Source of the DNA: Rhodococcus sp. IEGM 1381
GTDB lineage: Bacteria; Actinomycetota; Actinomycetes; Mycobacteriales; Mycobacteriaceae
Direction: 5' to 3'
DNA: 64,000 nt
Assembly (NCBI RefSeq): GCF_030056795.1
Contig: NZ_JASHKQ010000007.1
Coordinates: forward strand, 124,001 to 188,000
A program made the translations under genes and the position numbers. Below the pieces are notes generated by a model. That model saw nothing but the letters and a program-made list of their open reading frames with translations. It did not search any database and had not been told where the DNA came from. Positions 44,393 through 53,041 of this stretch are shown piece by piece. Each line of letters opens with the position of its first letter. The stretch's first letter is position 1.

Positions 44393-45137
44393 ACCCCGCC
44401 TAATTCGGGGGCTTCTATCAACTTCGCGATGGTCGAGCACACAGAAAGCGAGATTGGCGCGCGCAGTCGTAGCCGTTGAACCCTCCGCTCGGCTGCGAAA
44501 ATGACGGCGTGGATCGAGGTACTGACTGCTCTGACAGATGCACCAAACCGACCTGTTCGCTGCACGATCGAAGAGCTGCGGGTCGAGGAGACGGTGCCGA
44601 GACCGCCGACCACATCTGAAACCTGTACCGGCCCTGCGGTCGTCGGGTTCGGATGCGGACTGTACGGACCAGGTTGCAACGGTGCAGCAACGGCGTCGGC
44701 CCACCGGCAGTACGCGGATCTAGCTTCGGGAGTGCTGAACACCTCACCTCAGGTGGGTATGGCGATAGGGGGGCGTCGCCGTCTTAGGGGGTTGCCTGTT
44801 GCTGGCCGATCCGGTTATCGGGATGCGGTGTGGGGACCATCCCCACACCGCAGTAGCTTTCGACGTAATCGCGGTCCTGTCCTATCGGTACGTCCCTTCG
44901 CGGTAGTGTCACGCGCGCATAGGTGTTACTGACCGGGCGAGTCCTGCGGGAACTCCACCTACGACGAGTGCCCTCGAACTGGAATCCGGCTTTACCTGCA
45001 TGTGATGCAGCACCAATGATTTCGTAATATTCTAGTTCCGCTGCTCATCAATTGATGACGGGCCTGGGATCTTCCGGCGGTCTACGGAGCAGCTGAGGTC
45101 CTGGCGAGAACTGCACGGTGCCTTTACCGTGGTCGGT
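44393..45137. other. long intergenic region with a GC-rich hairpin
   Basis: About 745 bases without a convincing gene. At 44825-44851 an 11-bp perfect stem (GCGGTGTGGGG and its complement) with a 5-base loop may terminate or insulate transcription; no T-run follows it. Open frames in the region are Arg/Ser-rich and lack family character. Confidence 0.45.
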
Positions 45138-45539
45138 ATGGCAACCTTCGCAGACGATCCCGTCGGTACCTACGCCCGGTACATTGCCGCCTGCAACAAA
45201 CGCCGGTTCGGCGATCTCGACGAGTTCATCGCCACCGATGTCGAAGGTGTCCGCAGCGGTGTCGAAGGCTACCGCGACGGCCTTCAAGACATCACCGTCG
45301 CGTTCCCAGACTTCAACTGGCGCATCGAAGATTTGATTGTCGAGGGCCGGTCGATGGCGGCCCGGCTGACAGACACCGGCACCCACCAGGGTGAGTTCGA
45401 CGGGATCCCTGCCACCGGGCGGCATGTGCAGATTCGAGAGCTCGCGGTGTACCGGATCGATGACGACGGAAAAATTGTGCGGTGCTGGGGAGACCTGGAA
45501 GTTGCATTGCGCAGTGAGCTGCTCACCGGCGGAAAATAG
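45138..45539 (+). CDS. SnoaL-like ester cyclase family protein
   Basis: A 133-residue NTF2-fold protein of the SnoaL polyketide-cyclase type: DDPVGTYARYIAACNKRRFGDLDEFI, EGYRDGLQDITVAFPDFNWRIEDLIVEG, the TDTGTHQGEF strand, IPATGRHVQIRELAVYRIDDDGKIVRCWGDLE. It starts at ATG 45138; an upstream GTG exists. It is related only distantly to the other two SnoaL-like proteins of the island. Confidence 0.85.
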   Translation: MATFADDPVGTYARYIAACNKRRFGDLDEFIATDVEGVRSGVEGYRDGLQDITVAFPDFNWRIEDLIVEGRSMAARLTDTGTHQGEFDGIPATGRHVQIRELAVYRIDDDGKIVRCWGDLEVALRSELLTGGK

Positions 45540-45701
45540 CAGCTCATATGCGAATGCAGTGGCAATGCGTGTGAGTCCGACGCTTTGCCTCAAAGTAAGG
45601 CCGCCTCCGGCCAAACGGGCGTGTACACAGGACACCGCGTCGATCATCCCGCTGACATGACACGAACAAGAAGACCATCGAAGACGTGCACTGGGCCGGT
45701 G

Positions 45702-46301
45702 TTACCAGGACAGGCGAAGGCTCTTCAGTTCCTTCGATTCGACGATGCGGCCGTCCCATACGAATCGGTCGTCGGGTATTCCGGTGTGTGCGGTCAGATT
45801 TTCGGGGTGTAGCGACTGGCTGTGATCGCGGCTGCTCAGGTGGGCGATGACCCCGGTTTCGTCGTCGATCACAATCGTGGTGGTGAGTCCGGTGGGCGAC
45901 GTCAGATCGGTCGACCATGCCGGGCGGCCATCGTGGTCGAGTGCCGTCGGGGCCTGCGTGACGTACTGGGCGGGTGTGCGTCGTGTAAGGAGTGATCGCG
46001 GGCCGAAGAGATCTCGCGGGGTGAACAGCGCGCCGAGCCGGATTAGGCTGGTGGTGCGTTGGTGGACCATCTGTCCATCGATGCGGGCGACGGGCACAAT
46101 GTCGGTCGAGCTCGACGACGCGTATACGACTTCGCCGTTGCGTTCGACCCGCCAGCGATCACCGCGGCCGTAGCGGAATTCGAAGTGGTCGTCGACGAAG
46201 CCTGTGTCGGTTGCACCGACGACGTGCAGCGAGCCTGACAGGTTGAGGTCGGTCGCCGCAGTGTTGCACGCTGTGAGCTGTTGCCACGTCGGTGCAATCA
46301 C
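45702..46301 (-). CDS. hypothetical protein
   Basis: About 199 residues if it starts at GTG 46301 (VIAPTWQQLTACNTAATDLN). It reads as a beta-rich chain (DDHFEFRYGRGDRWRVERNG, GLTTTIVIDDETGVIAHLSS) recalling LolA/LppX-like folds, but the match is weak. No signal peptide is evident from this start; an in-frame upstream extension exists but overlaps a repeat. Confidence 0.55.
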   Translation of the reverse strand: MIAPTWQQLTACNTAATDLNLSGSLHVVGATDTGFVDDHFEFRYGRGDRWRVERNGEVVYASSSSTDIVPVARIDGQMVHQRTTSLIRLGALFTPRDLFGPRSLLTRRTPAQYVTQAPTALDHDGRPAWSTDLTSPTGLTTTIVIDDETGVIAHLSSRDHSQSLHPENLTAHTGIPDDRFVWDGRIVESKELKSLRLSW

Positions 46302-46430
46302 CGTATTAGATTTACACCTGCTCTCATTGCACTTCGTCGTCCTTGATGGGGATGCAAGTCTTCCGACCGGCCAGCGCTCCCAACCCAGACGCTCGATCGA
46401 TAACCCCGCCCATTCCTCTCGAGCGCGGAT

Positions 46431-46500
46431 CAATACGACCAGTCTTGATATGCAGGGTTACCTGTAGACGCCTCCATGTGTTGTGCCGCAGTATATCTGG
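46431..46500. repeat. type A island repeat, copy 4
   Basis: CAATACGACCAGTCTTGATA, then TGCAGGGTTACCTGTAGACG, then CATGTGTTGTGCCGCAGT. The core has a T in place of the usual purine. It lies between the divergent 45702-46301 and 46659-47615 genes. Confidence 0.7.
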
Positions 46501-46658
46501 ATTCGTGCCGCCATTAAGGGGCTCATCGGGTGCACCACCACGATGTGGCCGAGGGCGATATCGCCAGCCCACAACCCTGGTTCAGCTCCTAGGTGGGCGT
46601 GGCAACACGGTTCCCCAACCGGCGCGGTGCGCAGACGAAAGGTGGGACCCTTGCGAGC

Positions 46659-47615
46659 ATGATCGGTCGACGTGTGGGACTGACGATATTCCTGGTGGTG
46701 ACGGCGGCCCTCGCGTCCTACGGTGTGCTCTCCACCCCGGAGTCGAGGTCGGTCGCCGAGATCGGCTCCGCTGATCAGTTCGTGTGCGCACTGCCCCAGG
46801 ACGTCGGCGGCTACCTCGCCGCTCCTCCGCAACAGCAGGCCTTCTTGCCACGTCCTGCGCCGGGCACGGTGCCCGAAGAGTTCGAACCGGTGACGGCCGT
46901 GGTGTGCGACATCGGCATCGGCGACCACGTCGCTGCGGACGGAACCGTCACCTACGTCGAACGCCGCTATGCCGGTGACTTCGACGCCGCTGTGCGGGAA
47001 CTGAACAGGCCGCCCACTCGCCGCTCGATCTTCGACGCCCACTGCCTGGCATCCGTTCTCGCGGCGGCACCGGTCGACATGTGGCTCCTCGACGCCGACG
47101 GCCGAGCCGTGCAGCCCTCGTATCCACGTGGCGACTGCGGACTGGACAACACCCTCGGACTCGCCGAGATCCTCGAACTCCCAGAAGTGGGCACCACCGA
47201 ACACCAGGTCCGTCTCGACACCGCAGGAATCGCCTACTTCTTCTCATGCTCGCCCGTCGTCTCGACACCGACACCCGGGCTGCGGTCGCTACTCGACCTG
47301 ACGCTGACACCGTCCGGGTTCTGTCACTTCGACAACGCCGGAGCCAGTCCGGAGTTCGCCGGCGCGGATCGATACGCGCCCGAGCCGTATCTCGACTGGA
47401 ACGCCACTCTCACCGACCTCGAGCCCGCCGGCCCCTGCAATCAGCAAGCAACATCGCTGGCTACCACCTCCACGCAGTCCAATATCGGGGACGAGTACGT
47501 CACCATCGATATCCACATCGAACTCGACGGATGCCGACGCATCCTGGCGGACGGCTTCACACCGTTGGCGGCACCCGCCGCCTACATCGACTCGATCAAC
47601 AGCGCCACTCACTGA
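46659..47615 (+). CDS. exported Cys-containing protein, paralog of 33269-34231
   Basis: A 318-residue protein from ATG 46659 with one N-terminal helix (VGLTIFLVVTAALASYGV) and a mature domain that aligns along its whole length with the other copy. Shared features include FVCALPQ, VAADGTVTYVERRYAGDF, DMWLLDADGRAVQPSYP, CGLDNTLGLAEILELPE and DGCRRILADGFTPLAA. Several Cys are conserved, suggesting disulfides outside the membrane. Function unknown. The two copies lie in opposite orientation about 12 kb apart. Confidence 0.75.
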   Translation: MIGRRVGLTIFLVVTAALASYGVLSTPESRSVAEIGSADQFVCALPQDVGGYLAAPPQQQAFLPRPAPGTVPEEFEPVTAVVCDIGIGDHVAADGTVTYVERRYAGDFDAAVRELNRPPTRRSIFDAHCLASVLAAAPVDMWLLDADGRAVQPSYPRGDCGLDNTLGLAEILELPEVGTTEHQVRLDTAGIAYFFSCSPVVSTPTPGLRSLLDLTLTPSGFCHFDNAGASPEFAGADRYAPEPYLDWNATLTDLEPAGPCNQQATSLATTSTQSNIGDEYVTIDIHIELDGCRRILADGFTPLAAPAAYIDSINSATH

Positions 47616-47754
47616 CTCGACCCTGATCAACATTCAGACTTCCCGCTGACACCGCGCATCGGACAGAGCGCACCGAATGCCGGCGTGAAACGTGCCGAGT
47701 CCCGAATCGCTGGCGTCGACGGCCATGGAGTGCGGGCGAATCGACTCAGCTGTG

Positions 47755-48264
47755 TCACAGCGTCGCTGTGGTGAATTCCATCAGGCACGTTCTCGCGCGA
47801 ATCACGGCCTCGCTCAACGGATCCACGATGGCACCTTGACGGGGCCAGAGGGTGAACGACTGCGCTTCTCCGTTGATCGAGATGATGGACTCCGAAGCTC
47901 CGTCGGCCAAAACATCCACGGACACCGTCCCACCTTCTGGACCGGACCCGTTCCTACCCAACTCCCAAACACCCTCGAGCATCGACCCGTCCGTAGTGGA
48001 GAACTGCATGGCGATCACGTAATAGTGCTCGTACGCCCCCGCCTCACCGTGCGGCGCAACCTCTTCTGCAACCGACACGAAGGCTTCAAGTGGACCAACC
48101 GATGGCCGACCCACAAACAGCTCGCTCAGACTCGAGGTGACCGACAAGCACTTGCGGTCCTCGTCTCCGCCCGGTCTCATGACGAGCGCGACGATTAGCG
48201 CCGTCGCCGCAACAGCGACGACGATCGCTATCGACCACAGTCGTATAGCTCGCTCTCTGCGCAT
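47755..48264 (-). CDS. membrane-anchored hypothetical protein
   Basis: A 169-residue protein. A basic N-terminus and one helix (LWSIAIVVAVAATALIVALV) are followed by an extracytoplasmic domain (AYEHYYVIAMQFSTTDGSML, a Gly-rich turn, SESIISINGEAQSF) with two Cys. No family is recognised. It stands alone between the exported-protein gene and the three-gene cluster at 48.5-49.5 kb. Confidence 0.6.
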   Translation of the reverse strand: MRRERAIRLWSIAIVVAVAATALIVALVMRPGGDEDRKCLSVTSSLSELFVGRPSVGPLEAFVSVAEEVAPHGEAGAYEHYYVIAMQFSTTDGSMLEGVWELGRNGSGPEGGTVSVDVLADGASESIISINGEAQSFTLWPRQGAIVDPLSEAVIRARTCLMEFTTATL

Positions 48265-48521
48265 AGTGCACGACGTCCTAGCACATCAGACTTGATGAAC
48301 GGAGACCGAATTCGGCCGGGACCTCCGGAGGATATCCGGGTACCTCGGGTACCTCGGCCTGTTCCGAGCAGGGCTGGAAGAATTGAGGCGAACGGGAGCC
48401 GGCGTCATCTATGACTAAGCCACCAGCCGGCCGCGGTAACGCTGGGTGCAGTTCGCAGTCGGTATTCGTGTTGCGAACAAGCGATTCGGCTCACGCAGAA
48501 TGCATAACGTTGACGTGCAAG

Positions 48522-48716
48522 CTATTTCGCCTGGAGTGCTTTGCGTGCTTTCCGTTCTACGAACAACGGGACGAAGTCGCGGATGGAGTTGCCCTCGAAG
48601 CGGGCGTGCTCCGCGGCGATGGTCTCGTCGATGACCGATGCGGGCACATCGGGGAACAGTGCTGCGAGGCGATCGCGGACGGCGTCGATGTGCTCGTGTT
48701 CGGTGGTGGTAGTCAT
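48522..48716 (-). CDS. small three-helix-bundle protein
   Basis: A 64-residue protein (TEHEHIDAVRDRLAALFPDV, VIDETIAAEHARFEGNSIRDFVPLFVERKARKAL). It matches the small three-helix-bundle dimerisation domains common in actinobacteria, which occur alone or fused to phosphatases. It is the last gene of a minus-strand cluster with 49181-49453 and 48795-49184. Confidence 0.65.
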   Translation of the reverse strand: MTTTTEHEHIDAVRDRLAALFPDVPASVIDETIAAEHARFEGNSIRDFVPLFVERKARKALQAK

Positions 48717-48794
48717 GATTTCAACGATCCGCTCTGCTCGGGGCTAGGTCAAGAGGGGGGGTCCTGCGCAGTCTCTGGGTCGTGCCGTCGGTGC

Positions 48795-49184
48795 CTACCC
48801 CGAGCCATCGGGAAAGCGCGCGTGGAGGGCGTCGAGTTGGCGGTGCAGCTCGTACAACATTTTTCGCTGCGACCGGGCTTCTTCGTTGTGCCAGAGCCGG
48901 GCGGTGCCTTGGCCGATTTGTCTGGCTTTGTGGGCGAGTTGTTCGGCTTCGTCGACGAGCGCTGAGACTGCGTCGATCTCGACGGTCAGCATCGCAGCGA
49001 AGACCTGGGCTTGTGCCCGATCGGAGCTGTCGGGCTGCCTTCGGGATGCGGTCGGTGACGTCGGCTTCGTGCTGGGTGCGTTCATCTTCCGGTCACCGGA
49101 ACGTGCAGAGTGTCCCGTTCCAGGTGAATGTGTGATGAACTGCGCCGATCCCGTGGCAGTGTCCACTGCGCTCGTGGTGGTCAT
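48795..49184 (-). CDS. hypothetical coiled-coil protein
   Basis: A 129-residue protein. I chose the ATG at 49184 because it overlaps the upstream stop by ATGA. The first 50 residues are Ser/Thr/Pro-rich and disordered. The rest forms a long helix (VFAAMLTVEIDAVSALVDEAEQ, LAHKARQIGQGTARLWHNEE, QRKMLYELHRQLDAL). No family is recognised. Confidence 0.55.
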   Translation of the reverse strand: MTTTSAVDTATGSAQFITHSPGTGHSARSGDRKMNAPSTKPTSPTASRRQPDSSDRAQAQVFAAMLTVEIDAVSALVDEAEQLAHKARQIGQGTARLWHNEEARSQRKMLYELHRQLDALHARFPDGSG

Positions 49185-49453
49185 TGCCCGACCTGTGGTC
49201 GGCCGACGGATGCTGCGCTGTGTTCGAGGCGTCGACGGCACACACGCAACAGTGCGTCCACGGTCCGGGAGTCGAGGTCAACAGACTGTTCAGGGTCGGC
49301 CAGTTGGTGCCGGAGCCTGCGGAAATACGTTTCCGGCGGTATGCCGAACGCGACCATGATGTCCTCGGCGTCGCCGCCGCCGTAGGGCATCCACTGGAGC
49401 GCGAACGCGAGCATCCGATCGCGCTCGTGCGGGGTGTCGGGTGTCGGCGGCAT
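49181..49453 (-). CDS. DUF3263-like small helical protein
   Basis: A 90-residue protein from ATG 49453: ERDRMLAFALQWMPYGGGDA, EDIMVAFGIPPETYFRRLRHQL, then a C-terminal basic helix. The layout resembles DUF3263 proteins, small putative HTH proteins of actinobacteria (LxFERxWW ... IRExFGxSxxRYYQxLNRL). It may bind DNA. It is translationally coupled to the next gene. Confidence 0.6.
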   Translation of the reverse strand: MPPTPDTPHERDRMLAFALQWMPYGGGDAEDIMVAFGIPPETYFRRLRHQLADPEQSVDLDSRTVDALLRVCRRRLEHSAASVGRPQVGQ

Positions 49454-49664
49454 GACTGCAGTATCACCCGGCCCCTCGACCGTCGCAGTCGCCGCAAGCA
49501 ACCGTAGGGCGACTAACAAGTGAACACTGAACAAACGCGCTGGAAGACTCGCCGCCGGTGGCAATGAACCACAGACCGAACCCGCTCCCCGCGTGCATTC
49601 ACGGTAGTCGTGGACTCGCGATGCCCGCAGGTCAGGCGGCGATCGTGAGAAACGCGTAGTGAAA

Positions 49665-49702
49665 ATTACTGTTAACGAGACGTGTTGATGTAGGACGAGT
49701 TG
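49665..49702. repeat. type B island repeat, site 4 (diverged)
   Basis: ATTACTGTTAACGAGACGTG is a diverged form of the core plus CGCGACGT. The second block TTGATGTAGGACGAGTTG matches 22778-22796 except for one missing G. It lies about 90 bp beyond the stop of the MFS gene. The remaining bases of 49454-49792 hold no gene. Confidence 0.5.
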
Positions 49703-49792
49703 CTTCTGCATCTCAGGCGCTGTTCTATCGCGGCGATGGTGTTTCGGTCTACACGACCTGCGTTCTTGAGACCGTCCGGGTGGTGTCGAGTC

Positions 49793-50980
49793 TTAGCGTC
49801 TTCTGGAGGCGGCGGTGATCGCTGCGGCAATCAGTATTGCTCCGGCAGCTATGGACGTGGTTGCTGTCCATCCCCACCAGTGGACTGCTGAGGCACCGAA
49901 TGCGGTGCCGACGCTGCCGCCGATGAAGTAGACGACCATGTAGGCGCTATTGAGCTGGGCGGGCGCGGTGGGGTTGATGGCAAGCACGGTGCTCTGGTTA
50001 GCCACCTGGGCGGCGAACAGTCCAGCGTCGAACAATCCCAAGCAGATGAGTGTGACCGCGGTGTTCGACAGGAACAGCGACATCGCTGCGGCGGCGAGGA
50101 CTGCTAGGACGAGCCCGACCAAAATCACCGCGCGCGCGCCAACGCGGTCAGTCCAGACGCCGGCAAGCCGGGTGGCGAGGATGCCCAGCAAACCGGCGAA
50201 CGCGTAGAGCCCGATTCGCTCGGCCGAGTAGGAGAATGGTGGTTGCGACAGTGCAACTGCAAGACCGGCCCACACCGTGCAGAAAGCGAAGAACCACAAA
50301 GCTCCGCGGCCCGCAGCCAACCGGAGCAGTGGGTGACGAACGAATAGACCAGGTAGTGCACGGACCGTGGCGAGATATCCGGTCGTGACGCGGCCGGTGG
50401 TGGCGGGAAGGACGGATCGCGCTGCCACGGCGATCACCACGCACGTTGCGGCGAAAGTGAGAAGCATCCCGCGCCAACCGATGACGTCGGTCAGCCAGCC
50501 GCCAACAATGCGGCCGGCAAGGATGCCTGCGGAGATCCCGGCAGTCACGATGCCCAGGACTGTGGCGCGTCGGAGCGGATCAGCGAACCGGCCCGCTACC
50601 GAGCTCATCTGCGCGCCCACGGAGGAACCAGTCCCGACAACGCCCACAACGAGGCCCAACAGCCACGGGTCTACGACCGCGGCGTTGAGGGCCAAAACTG
50701 CTGCTAATGCGGCGAACTGGACAGACAGCACGTGTCGGGGTGCGAACCGATCGACCAGCGGCACCAGCAGAATCAACCCCAGCAGGTAGCCAACGGGCCC
50801 ACACGCCAGGGCAACGCCGACCTCGGCGACCGAGACATCCATCGAGGTGGCCACCTCAGCCACACCCGGCTGGAGCGGATAGATGGTTGCAGTACCAATC
50901 GCGGCGGCAAGCGACATGAACCACACGACAGGCGATCTCAAAACTGTTGGGCGGTCCAGCGAATCTGAAGAAGTGGTCAT
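49793..50980 (-). CDS. MFS transporter (drug exporter-like)
   Basis: A 395-residue, 12-helix major facilitator protein. It has VAEVGVALACGPVGYLLGLILLVPLVDRFAPR (motif A region), GTGSSVGAQMSS and a motif C-like GIVTAGISAGILAGRIVGGWLTDVIGWRG. The ATG at 50980 starts just before helix 1. The motifs place it among drug-type exporters; the substrate is unknown. It diverges from the Cmx-like exporter with a type A repeat between them. Confidence 0.88.
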   Translation of the reverse strand: MTTSSDSLDRPTVLRSPVVWFMSLAAAIGTATIYPLQPGVAEVATSMDVSVAEVGVALACGPVGYLLGLILLVPLVDRFAPRHVLSVQFAALAAVLALNAAVVDPWLLGLVVGVVGTGSSVGAQMSSVAGRFADPLRRATVLGIVTAGISAGILAGRIVGGWLTDVIGWRGMLLTFAATCVVIAVAARSVLPATTGRVTTGYLATVRALPGLFVRHPLLRLAAGRGALWFFAFCTVWAGLAVALSQPPFSYSAERIGLYAFAGLLGILATRLAGVWTDRVGARAVILVGLVLAVLAAAAMSLFLSNTAVTLICLGLFDAGLFAAQVANQSTVLAINPTAPAQLNSAYMVVYFIGGSVGTAFGASAVHWWGWTATTSIAAGAILIAAAITAASRRR

Positions 50981-51260
50981 GACCGAGAAGTGTTGTCGGC
51001 AAGACAACCCGTCGCTGGCGGGAATCCGACATCACCATCGGACCATCCAATGATCAGCAGGAATCGGTACTTGGGAGGTTCGACTGAGCTTGGCCAGCTA
51101 CAGACACGAAGGGCCGCTGGACGGTCTACCGTTTCTGGTCGCGAGAACGGGAATCACACTCTGCCGCCTAACTCGAGGCCGTTCCTACCGCGATTGCGGC
51201 GAGGACGATGTAGACGCAAGCTGCGATGTAGTTGAAGGTGAGGTTGCCGCGGACTGGCCA

Positions 51261-51330
51261 CAATACGACCAGTCATGATATGCAGGGTTACCAGTAAAGT
51301 GCTGTAAATTACTGCGGCACTGCATCTCTC
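51261..51330. repeat. type A island repeat, copy 5
   Basis: CAATACGACCAGTCATGATA, then TGCAGGGTTACCAGTAAAGT, then a diverged right arm and ACTGCGGCACTGCA. It lies in the divergent region between the two MFS exporter genes. Confidence 0.7.
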
Positions 51331-51445
51331 ATTTCGAGTGATCGAGCAAATTGAGTGACTTCCTGCGGTCGCACACCGACACGGTTGCTCCTCGTCTCTG
51401 CCGCCACTCGACTCGGCGACGCGCCGATTCTGTAGTGTGGTGGTC

Positions 51446-51511
51446 ATGACAAGTCCCGAATCGGACAGAGCGGGGGCTCACGGTCACGCCGTCAGCCCCC
51501 CGAAACTCTGA
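51446..51511 (+). CDS. leader peptide of the chloramphenicol exporter gene
   Basis: A 21-residue ORF (MTSPESDRAGAHGHAVSPPK, then Leu and TGA) lies 108 bp upstream of the exporter gene. Its second half lies inside a hairpin (see next entry). Short leader ORFs whose stalled translation opens the downstream ribosome site are known for inducible chloramphenicol-resistance genes. The reading frame, size and hairpin placement fit that mechanism, but ribosome stalling is not shown. Confidence 0.5.
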   Translation: MTSPESDRAGAHGHAVSPPKL

Positions 51512-51548
51512 GGTTCTAACCTCCCCGCCCACGTCTACGTGTGGCGGG
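51472..51548 (+). promoter_or_regulatory. attenuator-like hairpins upstream of the exporter
   Basis: Three hairpins follow in order. The first is GGGGGCT-C-ACGG with its complement (51472-51500), inside the leader ORF. The second is a short GAGG/CCTC stem (51510-51523) at the leader stop. The third is a strong CCCGCC-type stem with a TCTA loop (51524-51548). The ribosome site GGAG (51609-51612) of the exporter lies downstream and could pair with the CCTCC at 51520-51524. The layout suggests translational or transcriptional attenuation. Confidence 0.5.
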
Positions 51549-51619
51549 TGTTCGAACGATTCGCGGGTTGGCCGTGGTGACAAGACGCCGTCTGTCCAAT
51601 CTCACCTCGGAGTTACTCG

Positions 51620-52816
51620 ATGCCTTTCGCTCTCTATTTGCTCGCTCTTGCGGTTTTCGTCATGGGCACATCGGAATTCATGCTCGCGGGCCTGGTCCCG
51701 GCGATCGCCGACGGTCTCGACGTATCGGTCGGTTCCGCCGGCCTACTCACGTCGGCTTTCGCAGTCGGGATGGTCCTCGGCGCGCCCGTCATGGCTGCGT
51801 TCGCGCGCCGGTGGCCCCCGCGCGCCACGCTCGTAGGATGCGTGGTGATCTTCGCGGTGTGCCACATCGTCGCCGCGCTCACTCCCGCCTTCTCCGTGTT
51901 GTTCGCTACTCGTGTTGTCGCTGCCGTCGCGAACGCCGGGTTCTTGGCGGTTGCGCTGAGCACCGCGACCCGTCTGGTTGCACCGGATCAGAAAGGCCGC
52001 GCGTTGGCAGTGTTGCTGTCCGGCACGACGATTGCGACCGTCGCCGGTGTCCCTGCGGGAGCACTGCTTGGAACTGCACTGGGTTGGCGGGCCACTTTCT
52101 GGGCAGTGGCACTGCTGTGTGTACCGGCAGCAGTGGGGATCGCCGCCGGCATTCGCGGCGACCAGCGAACCGTGCCGGACGGGACTGTCCGTGACTATTC
52201 TCTGAAGACCGAGCTGGCTCAGCTTCGAGCGCCTCGCCTGCTTGTCGTGATGCTGCTCGGAGCGCTCGTCAACGGCGGAACCTTCGCCGCATTCACCTAC
52301 CTTGCACCCGTCGTCACCGAGACCGCCGGCCTGAGCGCGGTGTGGGTGCCTGCGGCGCTGGTGCTGTTCGGCACCGGGTCCTTCCTCGGAGTGGTTGCGG
52401 CGGGGCGCATTTCGGACACCTACCCCCGTCTGCTTCTGGTGCTCGCAGCACCCGCTCTTTTCGTGGGGTGGGTTGCTCTCGGAGTGCTCGCCACGCGCCC
52501 TGCGCTGCTACTGATCCTCGTGTTCGCCCAAGGCATTCTTGCTTTCGCGGTGGGAAGCACGTTGATCGCGCGGGTGCTGTACGCGGCGTACTCCGCGCCG
52601 ACGATGGGCGGTTCCTACGCGACAGTCGCATTGAACATCGGTGCTGCTGCAGGACCTGCCCTCGGGGCGGCAGCACTGTCAGGTACGGGCAACCTCGCTG
52701 CAGTGGGGGTCGCAGCAGCGTTGACCGGAACAGCACTGCTCATCTTGCTGCCCACGCTGCGGCACATCACACCGCCGAACGGGAGTGAGAAGACACCCAA
52801 CCGCGAGTCGAGATGA
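51620..52816 (+). CDS. chloramphenicol exporter (MFS, Cmx/CmrA type)
   Basis: A 398-residue, 12-helix MFS exporter. The N-terminus (MPFALYLLALAVFVMGTSEF, MLAGLVPAIADGLDVSVGSAGLL) and following blocks (PVMAAFARRWPPRATL, ALSTATRLVAPDQKGRALAVLLSGTT) match the chloramphenicol efflux proteins known from Rhodococcus, Corynebacterium and Streptomyces (Cmr/Cmx/CmlR). A GGAG ribosome site lies 7 bases before the ATG. Upstream are a leader peptide and hairpins that suggest drug-inducible expression. Confidence 0.88.
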   Translation: MPFALYLLALAVFVMGTSEFMLAGLVPAIADGLDVSVGSAGLLTSAFAVGMVLGAPVMAAFARRWPPRATLVGCVVIFAVCHIVAALTPAFSVLFATRVVAAVANAGFLAVALSTATRLVAPDQKGRALAVLLSGTTIATVAGVPAGALLGTALGWRATFWAVALLCVPAAVGIAAGIRGDQRTVPDGTVRDYSLKTELAQLRAPRLLVVMLLGALVNGGTFAAFTYLAPVVTETAGLSAVWVPAALVLFGTGSFLGVVAAGRISDTYPRLLLVLAAPALFVGWVALGVLATRPALLLILVFAQGILAFAVGSTLIARVLYAAYSAPTMGGSYATVALNIGAAAGPALGAAALSGTGNLAAVGVAAALTGTALLILLPTLRHITPPNGSEKTPNRESR

Positions 52817-53041
52817 GCCACCGATTCGGCTCACTGTGGGCTTAGAACTCGCTCCTCAGTGTTGGCCAACACCAACAGATCGGTGGAACACCTGACCAGG
52901 GCACGCGGCGGTGGGGCATAGTTGTCGAGAGCATGGGACTCGCACCCTCGACTCAGCGGTGGTTTGCACCGGTACAACAGGTGGAACACCCGACTTTCGG
53001 GCGGCCGGGTTGGTGGGCGATTCGCCGATCGGCTTGCCAGG

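Noticed and set aside
44501..44932. 143-codon ORF in the long gap after the FtsX permease
   Set aside because: It has a Cys/Arg/Ser-rich composition, no ribosome site and a GC hairpin runs through it. No support as a gene.
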